A DNA stretch of 10,133 bases, taken from JAIBCL01 sp031411695. GTDB taxonomy: Bacteria > Verrucomicrobiota > Verrucomicrobiia > Verrucomicrobiales > Verrucomicrobiaceae. A program made the translations under genes and the position numbers. The stretch is taken from positions 1-10,133 of the forward strand of contig JANOBO010000098.1 of NCBI GenBank assembly GCA_031411695.1, given 5' to 3'. The notes under the pieces are model-generated. The model saw only the letters and a list, made by a program, of their open reading frames with translations, had not been told where the DNA came from and searched no databases. Shown one piece after another: positions 1 through 6,911 of the stretch. Positions within the stretch are counted from its first letter, which is position 1. Every line of letters starts with the position of its first letter.

Positions 1-2645
1 ATGGTGTTGTCGAGGGCGATGTCGTCGCTCCAGATGAACTTGGCGCCTTGAAAGTCGTTGTCGAAGTAGGGCTGCTTGGGATCGACTTCTTCGACGGTGT
101 ATTCCTTGGCTTGTTTCCACGAGCTGTCATCGAAATCGGTGGTCCACCAGTTCGCAGGCAGCGGCTCTTGTTTGACTTGAGGATTGGCGGTGTCGGCGTT
201 CATGGGACCGTGGAAGAAGTTTTTGGCTTTCCAACTCGCGTTGGTGACGGTGCCGTCGGCGAACTTCAGGATGAAGCCGCCATCGCCGATGCTGGTGCCG
301 TATTCCATGCCGGTCATTGGATCGGCGTTGTCTTTCGCGAGCACGGCGATGGTCATGGGATACTCGGGGAGGAAATCGACGCTGACGACGTTGTGCGGCG
401 TGAACTGGATCGGATCGACCGCGACGAGGCGACCGTTCACGTAAAGCATGAACCAGTTATCGGCATAGACATTGAGCTTCATCGTGTCGGCGATGCTGGG
501 CTTGATGAGTCCAGGAGGTCCTCCTTTACCCTTGCCCTTCCCTTTACCGCCGCCGGGGCCGCCCTTGGCTTGGCCCCCGCCTGCGCCGGATGGAGGAGGC
601 TCGGGAGGACGTGTGGTGTTTTGTGCGAGCTGCGTGCCGCTGGGCTGATTGAAGCTGTTGTCCAGCGGTCGCAATCCACCGGGGCCTGTAGGCGGCGCTT
701 CACCGGGATCGGATCGGACAGATCGGTCTGATCCGACCGATCCTCCACTGGAGTGAACAACACGCAGTGATGAACTCGCGAGCACCTTGTCCTTCATCGC
801 AGCGAGGAGTTCTTCGCGACCGGGCGTGTCACGCACTTCCAACGAACTGGAGAGAGCGTACATCGTGAGCACATAAGTCTTCGCACCAGGGCCTTTCGAG
901 TGCGGTGGTTCGTAGCCGATTTCACCTTTGAAGCCGGTGCCGAGTTTGCCGATGTCTTGTGAGTTCTTCGGCAGGTTCGCGGCGCTGGCGGGGATGTCGT
1001 AGAGTGTCCAATACCATTTCTTGCCGCCATCAGGCGCGACGTGATCCATGATCAACGCATAGCTTTTCGTCGCAGCGGGTGCGCCGGTCCATTGCAGGGG
1101 CGGGCTGATGCCGTCGCCATCGCCGGTGAATTCCACCGGCAGGTTCTTGAGGTCTTCGACAACGGAGCTGCTTAGTGTGAAGTTGCCGTCGCTGCTGCGA
1201 GGTTGATCAGGGAGTGCGACGAAGGCTTGTCCTTTGCCGCCACCGCGTTTCATTTCGTCACGAGCGCCTGGCTCTTCACCACGCGGCTGACGCGGGCGTT
1301 CTCCAGCAGGCGCATTGCCGGCGAGTTCTTCGAGTTCAGGAGTATCAAGGTTGCCATCGCGATTGTGATCGAAGGCATTGAACTGCTCCTTTGCTCTCGC
1401 CATCGACTCGCCGAGTGAGGCACCGCTCTTTGTGGCATTCGTCTTCGCATTCTCGGCAAACTCCTGAGCAGTCACGACGCCATCACCATTCACATCGAGG
1501 ATGCCCTGCACTGCGGATTGTGGGCGCGGAGGCGGGGAGTGTTCGCGACTCCTTTCTTCTTCGTGGCCCTTTCCTTTGCCCTTCCCTTTGCCTTCACCAC
1601 CAGGGCCGCGAGGAGGGCCACCGCCACCGCCGCCCTGCCTTGCTGTGTAAACTTTAGTCGTCTTGCCATCGCGGCCATTGTCGAATGCGAACGGATAAGT
1701 GCCATCTGCGTTGATCGAGTAGCTGATGCTGCGTTTCTCACCAGAGACTTCGTAACTGAGCTTGTAGCCATCTTTGCCCCCGCTCTCGAAGCTGGTGATC
1801 TTTGCTCCGCGAAGCTGCTGCAAAGCCGGACGCACGGGATTGGCTCGCGGTTGTGGATCGACCTGCTCGCCCGCCTCCACGACCTCGCCATGAAAGCCGC
1901 CGATGACATAGGGATACTTGTTCGCCGCATGATAATGATAGCCGGCGGGCGATTCGTGGCCGTGGCATTCATCCAGCTTGCCGACAGGCGAGCCATCCGG
2001 CTCCGTCAGCCCGAAGATCGGATAACCATCGAGCGCATACGCCACCGGCATTCCCTTCCCAGCCTGTGTCTGCAAATGCAGCGGCGCGATGTGGTAGTGG
2101 TAATCATCCGCGCGACCACAGTGCCCGCCCCATTGATCCAGCTCACCGATCTCCTGCGAGATCTCGCCCCGATTGTTCTGCGGATTGAAAATAGGCACGC
2201 CGTTCACCGCGAGTGCAATCGCGCCGCGCAGGAAGCGGCCCTTGATCATCGCAGGCTCCTTCGCGGGCACCGGCGTCAGCGGGATGCGCCACATGTTGTC
2301 GCCCGTGTAGTTCTGCGGCAGCGGCACCTGCTGCTGCCAGGCCGTGATGCCCACCATCATGCTGTGATCCGGCAGTCCATTCGATTCGATGTAGAGATAC
2401 GAGTCGTCGGCACGCAGATCGAGCTTTGTGAAGGGGAGAAAGGCTTTCGCGGTGGCCGGTGCGTTTGCAGCATTCGCAACAGCGGCAGCAGCGAGGTGCA
2501 GTGTGGGGGCGGTGGAGGCGACTTGCGTTCGCTCGCGCTGCCACTCCTCCAGTAGATGCACCCGCAGCGCTTCGCGGTCGGTGGTGGCCACATCGTGGGC
2601 CGCAAGGCTGGTCGTGAGCAGGAGAAAGGCTGGGAGTAGTTTCAT
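1..2645 (-). CDS. Secreted mosaic protein: YHYH domain, EF-hand pair, PEBP/YbhB-like domain, C-terminal beta domain (3' end cut by the window)
   Basis: Reading the minus strand from ATG at 2645-2643 gives 881 codons with no stop to the left edge, so the gene is partial. Residues 1-16 are a short signal peptide (K near the start, hydrophobic core, then A-A-H), so export is expected. Residues about 75-260 form a YHYH domain: GGHCGRADDYHYH at 173-185 and CHGHESPAGYHYH at 227-239 are paired His/Cys clusters likely to bind metal. A Gly/Lys-rich linker (337-375) leads to two EF-hand loops, DVNGDGVVTAQEF (384-396) and DHNRDGNLDTPEL (426-438), likely binding calcium. Residues about 485-630 match the PEBP/YbhB-YbcL fold (GDGDGISPPLQW at 508-519, DHVAPDGGKKWYW at 534-546, YVLTMYAL at 591-598). 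A second GK linker (686-711) precedes a beta-rich segment (722-881) resembling carbohydrate-binding jelly rolls, with an NGR turn at 737-739. The domains are recognisable, but the biological role is unknown. No Shine-Dalgarno sequence precedes the start. The unbroken frame and domain order argue against it being a pseudogene. Confidence 0.9.
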   Translation of the reverse strand, partial: MKLLPAFLLLTTSLAAHDVATTDREALRVHLLEEWQRERTQVASTAPTLHLAAAAVANAANAPATAKAFLPFTKLDLRADDSYLYIESNGLPDHSMMVGITAWQQQVPLPQNYTGDNMWRIPLTPVPAKEPAMIKGRFLRGAIALAVNGVPIFNPQNNRGEISQEIGELDQWGGHCGRADDYHYHIAPLHLQTQAGKGMPVAYALDGYPIFGLTEPDGSPVGKLDECHGHESPAGYHYHAANKYPYVIGGFHGEVVEAGEQVDPQPRANPVRPALQQLRGAKITSFESGGKDGYKLSYEVSGEKRSISYSINADGTYPFAFDNGRDGKTTKVYTARQGGGGGGPPRGPGGEGKGKGKGKGHEEERSREHSPPPRPQSAVQGILDVNGDGVVTAQEFAENAKTNATKSGASLGESMARAKEQFNAFDHNRDGNLDTPELEELAGNAPAGERPRQPRGEEPGARDEMKRGGGKGQAFVALPDQPRSSDGNFTLSSSVVEDLKNLPVEFTGDGDGISPPLQWTGAPAATKSYALIMDHVAPDGGKKWYWTLYDIPASAANLPKNSQDIGKLGTGFKGEIGYEPPHSKGPGAKTYVLTMYALSSSLEVRDTPGREELLAAMKDKVLASSSLRVVHSSGGSVGSDRSVRSDPGEAPPTGPGGLRPLDNSFNQPSGTQLAQNTTRPPEPPPSGAGGGQAKGGPGGGKGKGKGKGGPPGLIKPSIADTMKLNVYADNWFMLYVNGRLVAVDPIQFTPHNVVSVDFLPEYPMTIAVLAKDNADPMTGMEYGTSIGDGGFILKFADGTVTNASWKAKNFFHGPMNADTANPQVKQEPLPANWWTTDFDDSSWKQAKEYTVEEVDPKQPYFDNDFQGAKFIWSDDIALDNT
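707..742. repeat. Degenerate 9-nt tandem repeat (CSGWCNGAT units) inside the YHYH gene
   Basis: Plus-strand units CGGACAGAT, CGGTCTGAT and CCGACCGAT follow one another at a 9-base period, preceded by a partial CGGAT and flanked by GGATC-type ends. The outer arms GGATCGG and CCGATCC are inverted copies. On the coding strand the array is in frame and adds the Ser/Asp/Arg-rich stretch GSVGSDRSVRSD (residues 635-646) between the PEBP domain and the second linker. It looks like a small repeat element tolerated in a disordered linker. Confidence 0.65.
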
Positions 2646-2868
2646 GATGGCTGGTTCTAACACCCGCCATGTCAGCGCGGCTTCAGTTTTATGCGGGAAG
2701 TTTGTCGGGATTCTGTAAGAGCCTGCCGATGAGATTTCATGCAGACAGCGTCACGGCCGGCCCCGAGCTGTGGTGGCGCGCTTTGTAAACGATCCTGGTG
2801 GTGGGAACGAATGCCTCGCGGCGGCGCGGCTTGCCCGTGCCGGATTTCTGCACACTTTGCCCCGACTC
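2646..2868. promoter_or_regulatory. Divergent intergenic region between the YHYH-protein gene and psd
   Basis: About 220 bases separate the two divergent start codons, so promoters for both directions should lie here. I looked for sigma-70 style -35/-10 pairs on both strands and found only poor matches. No clear hairpin, operator palindrome or riboswitch is visible. Bases 2770-2868 remain open in the psd frame from a GTG, but the encoded 33 residues do not resemble the start of a Psd protein, so I treat them as untranslated leader. Confidence 0.4.
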
Positions 2869-3777
2869 ATGAGCCAGGCGCCACCGCTGATCACCTTCTT
2901 TAACCGTCACACGGGCCGCATCGAGACGGAGGCCGTCTATGGCGAGGCCTTTCTGCGGTTTGTCTATGATCACCCCCTCGGGGCGCTGCCGCTGCACGCG
3001 CTGGCAAGGCGCGGCTTCTTCTCCCGCCTCTACGGCTGGCGCATGGACCGCGCGGCCAGCCGGGCGCGCGTCTCTTGCTTCATCGAGCGCTATGGCGTGG
3101 ACTGGTCAGAGTTCGAGAAGTCGCCGGGCGAGTACTCCAGCTTCAACGAGTTCTTCGCCCGCAAGTTGAAGCCCGGCGCGCGACCGGTGGACACGCGGGA
3201 GGACGCGGTCATTTTTCCGGCGGACGGCAGGCACCTGGCCATCGCGGATGCATCGGTGGGCGGGGATTTTTTTGTCAAAGGCGTGAAGTTCGATGTGGCG
3301 GCCCTGCTGGCTGATCCGGCGCTGGCGGCGCGCTTCGCGAGAGGCAGCGTGCTCATCTCGCGGCTGTGCCCGGTGGATTATCATCGGTTTCATTTTCCGT
3401 TCAGCGGCACGCCCGGCGGGCCGCGGTTGATCAATGGGCCGCTGTACTCGGTGAACCCCATCGCGCTGCGGCGGCGGCCGACGATACTTTGGGAAAACAA
3501 GCGCGTGGTCACGTCATTGAAAACAACGGCGCTGGGGGAGGTGCTCCTGCTCGAGATCGGCGCGACGTGCGTCGGCTCCGTGGGCCAGACGTTTGCGGCG
3601 GGCCAGCCCGTGCAGAAAGGCGAGGAGAAAGGCTTCTTCCGCTTTGGCGGCTCATCGCTGGTCACTCTCTTCGAGCCGGGGCGTGTGCGCTTTGCGGATG
3701 ATCTTCTGGAACACAGCGCCTCCGGCCGCGAGGTGTACGCGAAGATGGGGCAGGCCGCTGCATTCGTCACCGCATGA
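2869..3777 (+). CDS. psd: Phosphatidylserine decarboxylase proenzyme
   Basis: This membrane-associated pyruvoyl enzyme decarboxylates phosphatidylserine to phosphatidylethanolamine, the last step of PE synthesis. The 302-residue product from ATG 2869 opens with ITFFNRHTGRIETEAVYGE (8-26), typical of Psd proteins of the clostridial/chlamydial type. It continues with an amphipathic stretch (RGFFSRLYGWRMDRAASRA, 48-66), the EYSSFNEFFARKLKPGARPVD block (88-108) and PADG with Asp119. The VDYHRFHFPFSG block (169-180) holds the catalytic His (His172 or His175). The maturation motif FGGSS places self-cleavage between Gly261 and Ser262, leaving an alpha chain of about 41 residues with an N-terminal pyruvoyl group. 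The Asp-His-Ser set needed for autocleavage is therefore present. An in-frame GTG at 2770 would add 33 residues that lack family features, so the ATG is preferred; neither start has a Shine-Dalgarno sequence. The stop overlaps the next start (ATGA). No phosphatidylserine synthase gene lies in the window. Confidence 0.95.
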   Translation: MSQAPPLITFFNRHTGRIETEAVYGEAFLRFVYDHPLGALPLHALARRGFFSRLYGWRMDRAASRARVSCFIERYGVDWSEFEKSPGEYSSFNEFFARKLKPGARPVDTREDAVIFPADGRHLAIADASVGGDFFVKGVKFDVAALLADPALAARFARGSVLISRLCPVDYHRFHFPFSGTPGGPRLINGPLYSVNPIALRRRPTILWENKRVVTSLKTTALGEVLLLEIGATCVGSVGQTFAAGQPVQKGEEKGFFRFGGSSLVTLFEPGRVRFADDLLEHSASGREVYAKMGQAAAFVTA

Positions 3778-4508
3778 AGACCTCCGCCACCACGCCCACG
3801 CTATGCGTCATTGGCGGCTGCAATGGCGCGGGGAAGACCACACTGGCGCGCGAGCTGCTGCCGCGCATGGGCCTGATGCGCTTTCTGAACGCGGATGAAA
3901 TCGCGCGCGGACTGTCGCCGCTGGACGCGTCGCTCTCGGCCTTCAAGGCCGGGCGCGTGCTCATCGAGGAGGCGCGCGCCCTGATGGCGGCAAAGGCCAG
4001 CTTTGCCATCGAGTCCACGCTCAGCGGCAGGACGTACCTGGCCATGCTGCGGGATGCGAAGGCACTGGGCTATCGCTTCGTGCTGCATTCCATCGTGATC
4101 GAGTCGGCGGCACAGGCAGTGCGGCGCGTGGCACTTCGGGTGAGAGTCGGCGGTCATCATGTGCCAGATGCGGATGTGACGCGCCGCTTCATCCGCAGCC
4201 GGAAGCACTTTCTCGCGGACTACCTGCCGCTTGCGGACGAATGGGGCGTGTGGGACAATGCCGCGCCGCCGCCGCTGAGGATCGCGCACAGCGAAACCCA
4301 CACCTTCGATCAACTCTTCTCACTGCTTATGTCCACACGACTCATGGAAACGGCGCCGGTCCAGGAAACCGAGAGCATCCGCATGGTGCTCGAAGCAGGC
4401 CGCGTGGCCACGGAGAAGATGCTCGACTACTACCGCCGCATGGGCATCAAGGTCACGCCGCAGATGACGCTGGCCCCCGATCAGGACGAGGAGCCCCAAG
4501 CGGAATAA
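3774..4508 (+). CDS. Zeta-toxin-family P-loop kinase, orphan
   Basis: The 244-residue product has the zeta-toxin fold signature. It shows a Walker A motif GGCNGAGKTT (14-23, Lys21), NADEIARGLSP (39-49) with the conserved Asp41, FAIESTLSGRTY (77-88), and RVRVGGHHVPDADVTRRF (122-139) supplying the Arg/His residues that contact phosphate in this family. Plasmid zeta toxins phosphorylate UDP-N-acetylglucosamine and block wall synthesis. Chromosomal relatives of this stand-alone type are common and mostly uncharacterised, so substrate and toxicity are unknown. No epsilon-like antitoxin is seen on either side: upstream is psd, overlapping by 4 bases in an ATGA junction that suggests translational coupling, and downstream is recQ. 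Residues about 198-244 extend past the kinase core as an amphipathic helix (MVLEAGRVATEKMLDYYRRM, 204-223) and an acidic tail. That extension could play a companion role, but this is speculation. Confidence 0.85.
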   Translation: MKTSATTPTLCVIGGCNGAGKTTLARELLPRMGLMRFLNADEIARGLSPLDASLSAFKAGRVLIEEARALMAAKASFAIESTLSGRTYLAMLRDAKALGYRFVLHSIVIESAAQAVRRVALRVRVGGHHVPDADVTRRFIRSRKHFLADYLPLADEWGVWDNAAPPPLRIAHSETHTFDQLFSLLMSTRLMETAPVQETESIRMVLEAGRVATEKMLDYYRRMGIKVTPQMTLAPDQDEEPQAE

Positions 4509-4571
4509 GCGCCGCCGACCGGCTCGCACCTTTCTTTTTCTCCGCGCCTCGCAACAGTGCCGGCCCGCCAC

Positions 4572-6731
4572 ATGGAGCCGGAAACTGACACGCTGACCAC
4601 ACCGATCCACGACGCCCGCGAGGCGCTGCGGAAGTACTTTGGCTTTCGCGAGTTCCTCGACGGCCAGGAAGATGTGATGGCGAACATTCTCGGCGGACGG
4701 GACTCCCTGGTCATCATGCCGACAGGCGGCGGCAAATCGCTGTGCTACCAATTGCCGGCGATGGTGATGGAAGGCGTGACAATCGTCGTCAGCCCGCTTA
4801 TCGCGCTGATGAAGGATCAGGTGGATGCTCTCGAGCGGCGCGGCATTCCCGCCACGCTGATCAACAGCACGCTCTCCCTCGCCGAGCAGACGGAGCGCAT
4901 CGACGCCCTGCGGCGCGGCGAGTACAAGCTCGTGTATGTCGCGCCCGAGCGGTTCCGCAGCCGGATGTTCACGAACACGATGCGGCAGGTGGAGATCGCA
5001 CTCTTTGCCGTCGATGAGGCGCACTGCCTCTCACAATGGGGCCACGATTTCCGGCCGGATTATTTCCGGCTCGGCGAAGCGCTGGAAAACCTCGGCAGGC
5101 CGCAGGTTGTGGCGCTCACAGCCACCGCCACGCCGGAGGTGCGGGACGACATCTGCCGCGTGCTCGAGCTGCGGGATCCCTTCATCACAGTGCGCGGGTT
5201 CGAGCGCCCGAACCTCAGCCTCAACGTCACGCACACGAAGAAGGGCGACGACAAATACCAGAGGCTGAAGGAGATCGTCGCGCAGTGGAAGACCGGCATC
5301 GTCTATTGCACGACGCGGAAGCGGGTCGAGGAAGTGGGCGAGGTGCTGCGCGGGTGGAAGAGCAAGGTCATCGAGTACCACGGCGGGCTTGATGACAAGG
5401 AGCGCGAGGATCGGCAGAACAAGTTCATCTCCCGCAAGAACGACGTTGCCGTCGCCACGAACGCATTCGGCATGGGCATCGACCGCTCAGACGTGCGCTT
5501 CGTCGTCCACTTCGATGTGCCCGGCAGCGTCGAGGCCTATTACCAGGAGGCCGGCCGCGCGGGCCGGGATGGCGAGCCCTCACACTGCGAGCTGTTCTTC
5601 AATTTTGCGGACACCAAGACGCAGGATTTTTTCATCGATGGAAACAACCCCACCGTCGAGACCATCCACAGCGTCTATCAGTCGCTGTTGAACTGGGCGA
5701 ACAATCAGCACGAGGTGGAGGCCAGCATCGATGACATCACCGAGCACGCCGGCGTGAAAAACAGCATGGCCGTCGGCTCGGCGCTCAGCCACTTGTCACG
5801 CGCCGGCTACATTGAGCGCTACGACATCCCCGGCAGACGCATCCGCGGCACGCGCCTGCTGCGCCCCGACGTGCTCGTGCGGAACTTGAAGCTCGACACC
5901 GCCGCTCTGCGGGAAAAGGAGCGCCGCGACCGGGCCAAGCTCAAGGCGATGATCGACCTCTGCTATGATGAGCAGCGCTGCCGCCAGCAGCAGATCCTCG
6001 CGTATTTCGGCGAGGGCGAGAGCACGCCCTGCGGCTCGTGTGATGTGTGCCGAGGCCAAGGCGCGCAGCCACCCCGTGATGGCGCTGCCGATGAGATCAC
6101 GCTCGTGCGTCAGGTGCTCAGCGGCGTGGCCCGTATGTCGCGGAAGAAACCAGATGGCGACTGGGAGGGACGCTACGGGAAAGGGCGCATCATTCAGATG
6201 CTGGTGGGCAGCCGGTCGAAGGAGATCGTCGATGCGGGGCTCGATCAGCTTACGACGTATGGTCTTCTCAAACGCCTCGGCACGCAGGCGCTGCATCCGA
6301 TGTTTATCGAGCTGGAAAAGCAAGGCCTCATCGAGAGCAGCGGCGGGGAATTCCCCAAAGTCACAATCACCGCGAAGGGCGGCGAGTTCATGAAGCTCGG
6401 CGGCCAGATCAAAATGCACTGGCCCTCCCGCAGCGGCGAGAAATCCGGCGCGCCCGCGCGGCCACCCACCAGCGAGGTCGCGGCGCGCGAGCTCGGTTTC
6501 GACGAGGCACTGTTTGAGAAACTCAAACGTCTGCGCAACGCACTGGCGCAAAGCGAAGGCGTGCCCGCCTACCGGATCTTCAGCAACCAGACGCTGGAGT
6601 TCATCACGCGCCTGAAGCCGGCATCGATTGAGGCCGGCCTGAAAATCCGCGGCGTGGGCGAAGCCAAGGCGCGCGACTACCTGCCGGACTTCATCTCCGC
6701 CGTGCGCCAGCATGAGGCGGGCGCACGTTGA
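4572..6731 (+). CDS. recQ: RecQ-family ATP-dependent 3'-5' DNA helicase
   Basis: The product of 719 residues (from ATG 4572) is a full RecQ helicase, which unwinds DNA 3' to 5' in recombination and replication-fork repair. Visible motifs are FGFREFLDGQEDVM (motif 0, 23-36), MPTGGGKS (motif I, Lys55), VDEAH (motif II, 147-151) followed by the aromatic-rich loop CLSQWGHDFRPDY (152-164), ALTATATP (motif III, 181-188), TGIVYCTTRKRVEE (IV), DVAVATNAFGMGID (V, 291-304) and YYQEAGRAGRDG (VI, 323-334). Zinc-binding cysteines are Cys470, 487, 490 and 493, with the same 17-3-3 spacing as E. coli RecQ. An RQC winged helix (about 508-610) and a C-terminal HRDC domain (about 639-715) complete it. An extra segment of roughly 87 residues lies between motif VI and the zinc site. 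An in-frame GTG at 4557 is an alternative start adding 5 residues. It lies 63 bases after the zeta-like gene and may be co-transcribed. Confidence 0.97.
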   Translation: MEPETDTLTTPIHDAREALRKYFGFREFLDGQEDVMANILGGRDSLVIMPTGGGKSLCYQLPAMVMEGVTIVVSPLIALMKDQVDALERRGIPATLINSTLSLAEQTERIDALRRGEYKLVYVAPERFRSRMFTNTMRQVEIALFAVDEAHCLSQWGHDFRPDYFRLGEALENLGRPQVVALTATATPEVRDDICRVLELRDPFITVRGFERPNLSLNVTHTKKGDDKYQRLKEIVAQWKTGIVYCTTRKRVEEVGEVLRGWKSKVIEYHGGLDDKEREDRQNKFISRKNDVAVATNAFGMGIDRSDVRFVVHFDVPGSVEAYYQEAGRAGRDGEPSHCELFFNFADTKTQDFFIDGNNPTVETIHSVYQSLLNWANNQHEVEASIDDITEHAGVKNSMAVGSALSHLSRAGYIERYDIPGRRIRGTRLLRPDVLVRNLKLDTAALREKERRDRAKLKAMIDLCYDEQRCRQQQILAYFGEGESTPCGSCDVCRGQGAQPPRDGAADEITLVRQVLSGVARMSRKKPDGDWEGRYGKGRIIQMLVGSRSKEIVDAGLDQLTTYGLLKRLGTQALHPMFIELEKQGLIESSGGEFPKVTITAKGGEFMKLGGQIKMHWPSRSGEKSGAPARPPTSEVAARELGFDEALFEKLKRLRNALAQSEGVPAYRIFSNQTLEFITRLKPASIEAGLKIRGVGEAKARDYLPDFISAVRQHEAGAR

Positions 6732-6734
6732 AAC

Positions 6735-6806
6735 CATCCGTCGGCTGGAAAATCAGCGCACCTGAATCTTTGCAGCATCCGCACATCCGTCGGCGTAACA
6801 TCAGCG
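6735..6806. repeat. Imperfect direct repeat in the recQ-degQ gap
   Basis: The 11-mer CATCCGTCGGC occurs at 6735-6745 and 6784-6794. Each copy is followed a few bases later by ATCAGCG, so the full units are 6735-6758 and 6784-6806, with starts 49 bases apart. The word CCATCCGTCGG recurs at 10083-10093 inside the last gene. The rest of the 180-base gap (6732-6911) holds a short palindrome AAAGCGCTTT at 6814-6823 and no clear promoter or terminator. A regulator-binding role is possible but unproven. Confidence 0.5.
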
Positions 6807-6911
6807 GCTCAAAAAAGCGCTTTCGATTTCCATTCCGACATACCGACCCGCCGCCCAGCGGCGTTGTACCTCTGGCGACATGCCACGACAAACCCTGATC
6901 CAAAGACAACC

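Noticed and set aside
48..731. Plus-strand open frame of 227 codons near the left edge
   Set aside because: It is antisense to the C-terminal part of the long minus-strand gene, which stays open across the same bases and continues the linker and beta domain.
1518..2555. Long plus-strand open frame of 345 codons opposite the YHYH gene
   Set aside because: It is antisense to a frame with clear domains. Its translation is Arg/Ala-rich with no recognisable motif, as expected for the complementary strand of GC-rich coding DNA.
2770..2868. N-terminal extension of psd from a GTG
   Set aside because: The added 33 residues have no Psd similarity, and the family's usual N-terminus begins just after ATG 2869.
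3774..4508. A toxin-antitoxin pair built on the zeta-like kinase
   Set aside because: No epsilon-like or other small partner gene is present. Both neighbours are housekeeping genes, so only an orphan kinase can be supported.
5796..6737. Minus-strand open frame of 313 codons opposite recQ
   Set aside because: It overlaps the zinc, RQC and HRDC regions of recQ, which are well conserved in the sense frame. The antisense product has no recognisable domain.
6732..6911. A CRISPR-like or attachment-site structure from the direct repeat
   Set aside because: There are only two imperfect copies with one spacer, and no cas genes, integrase or tRNA gene nearby.
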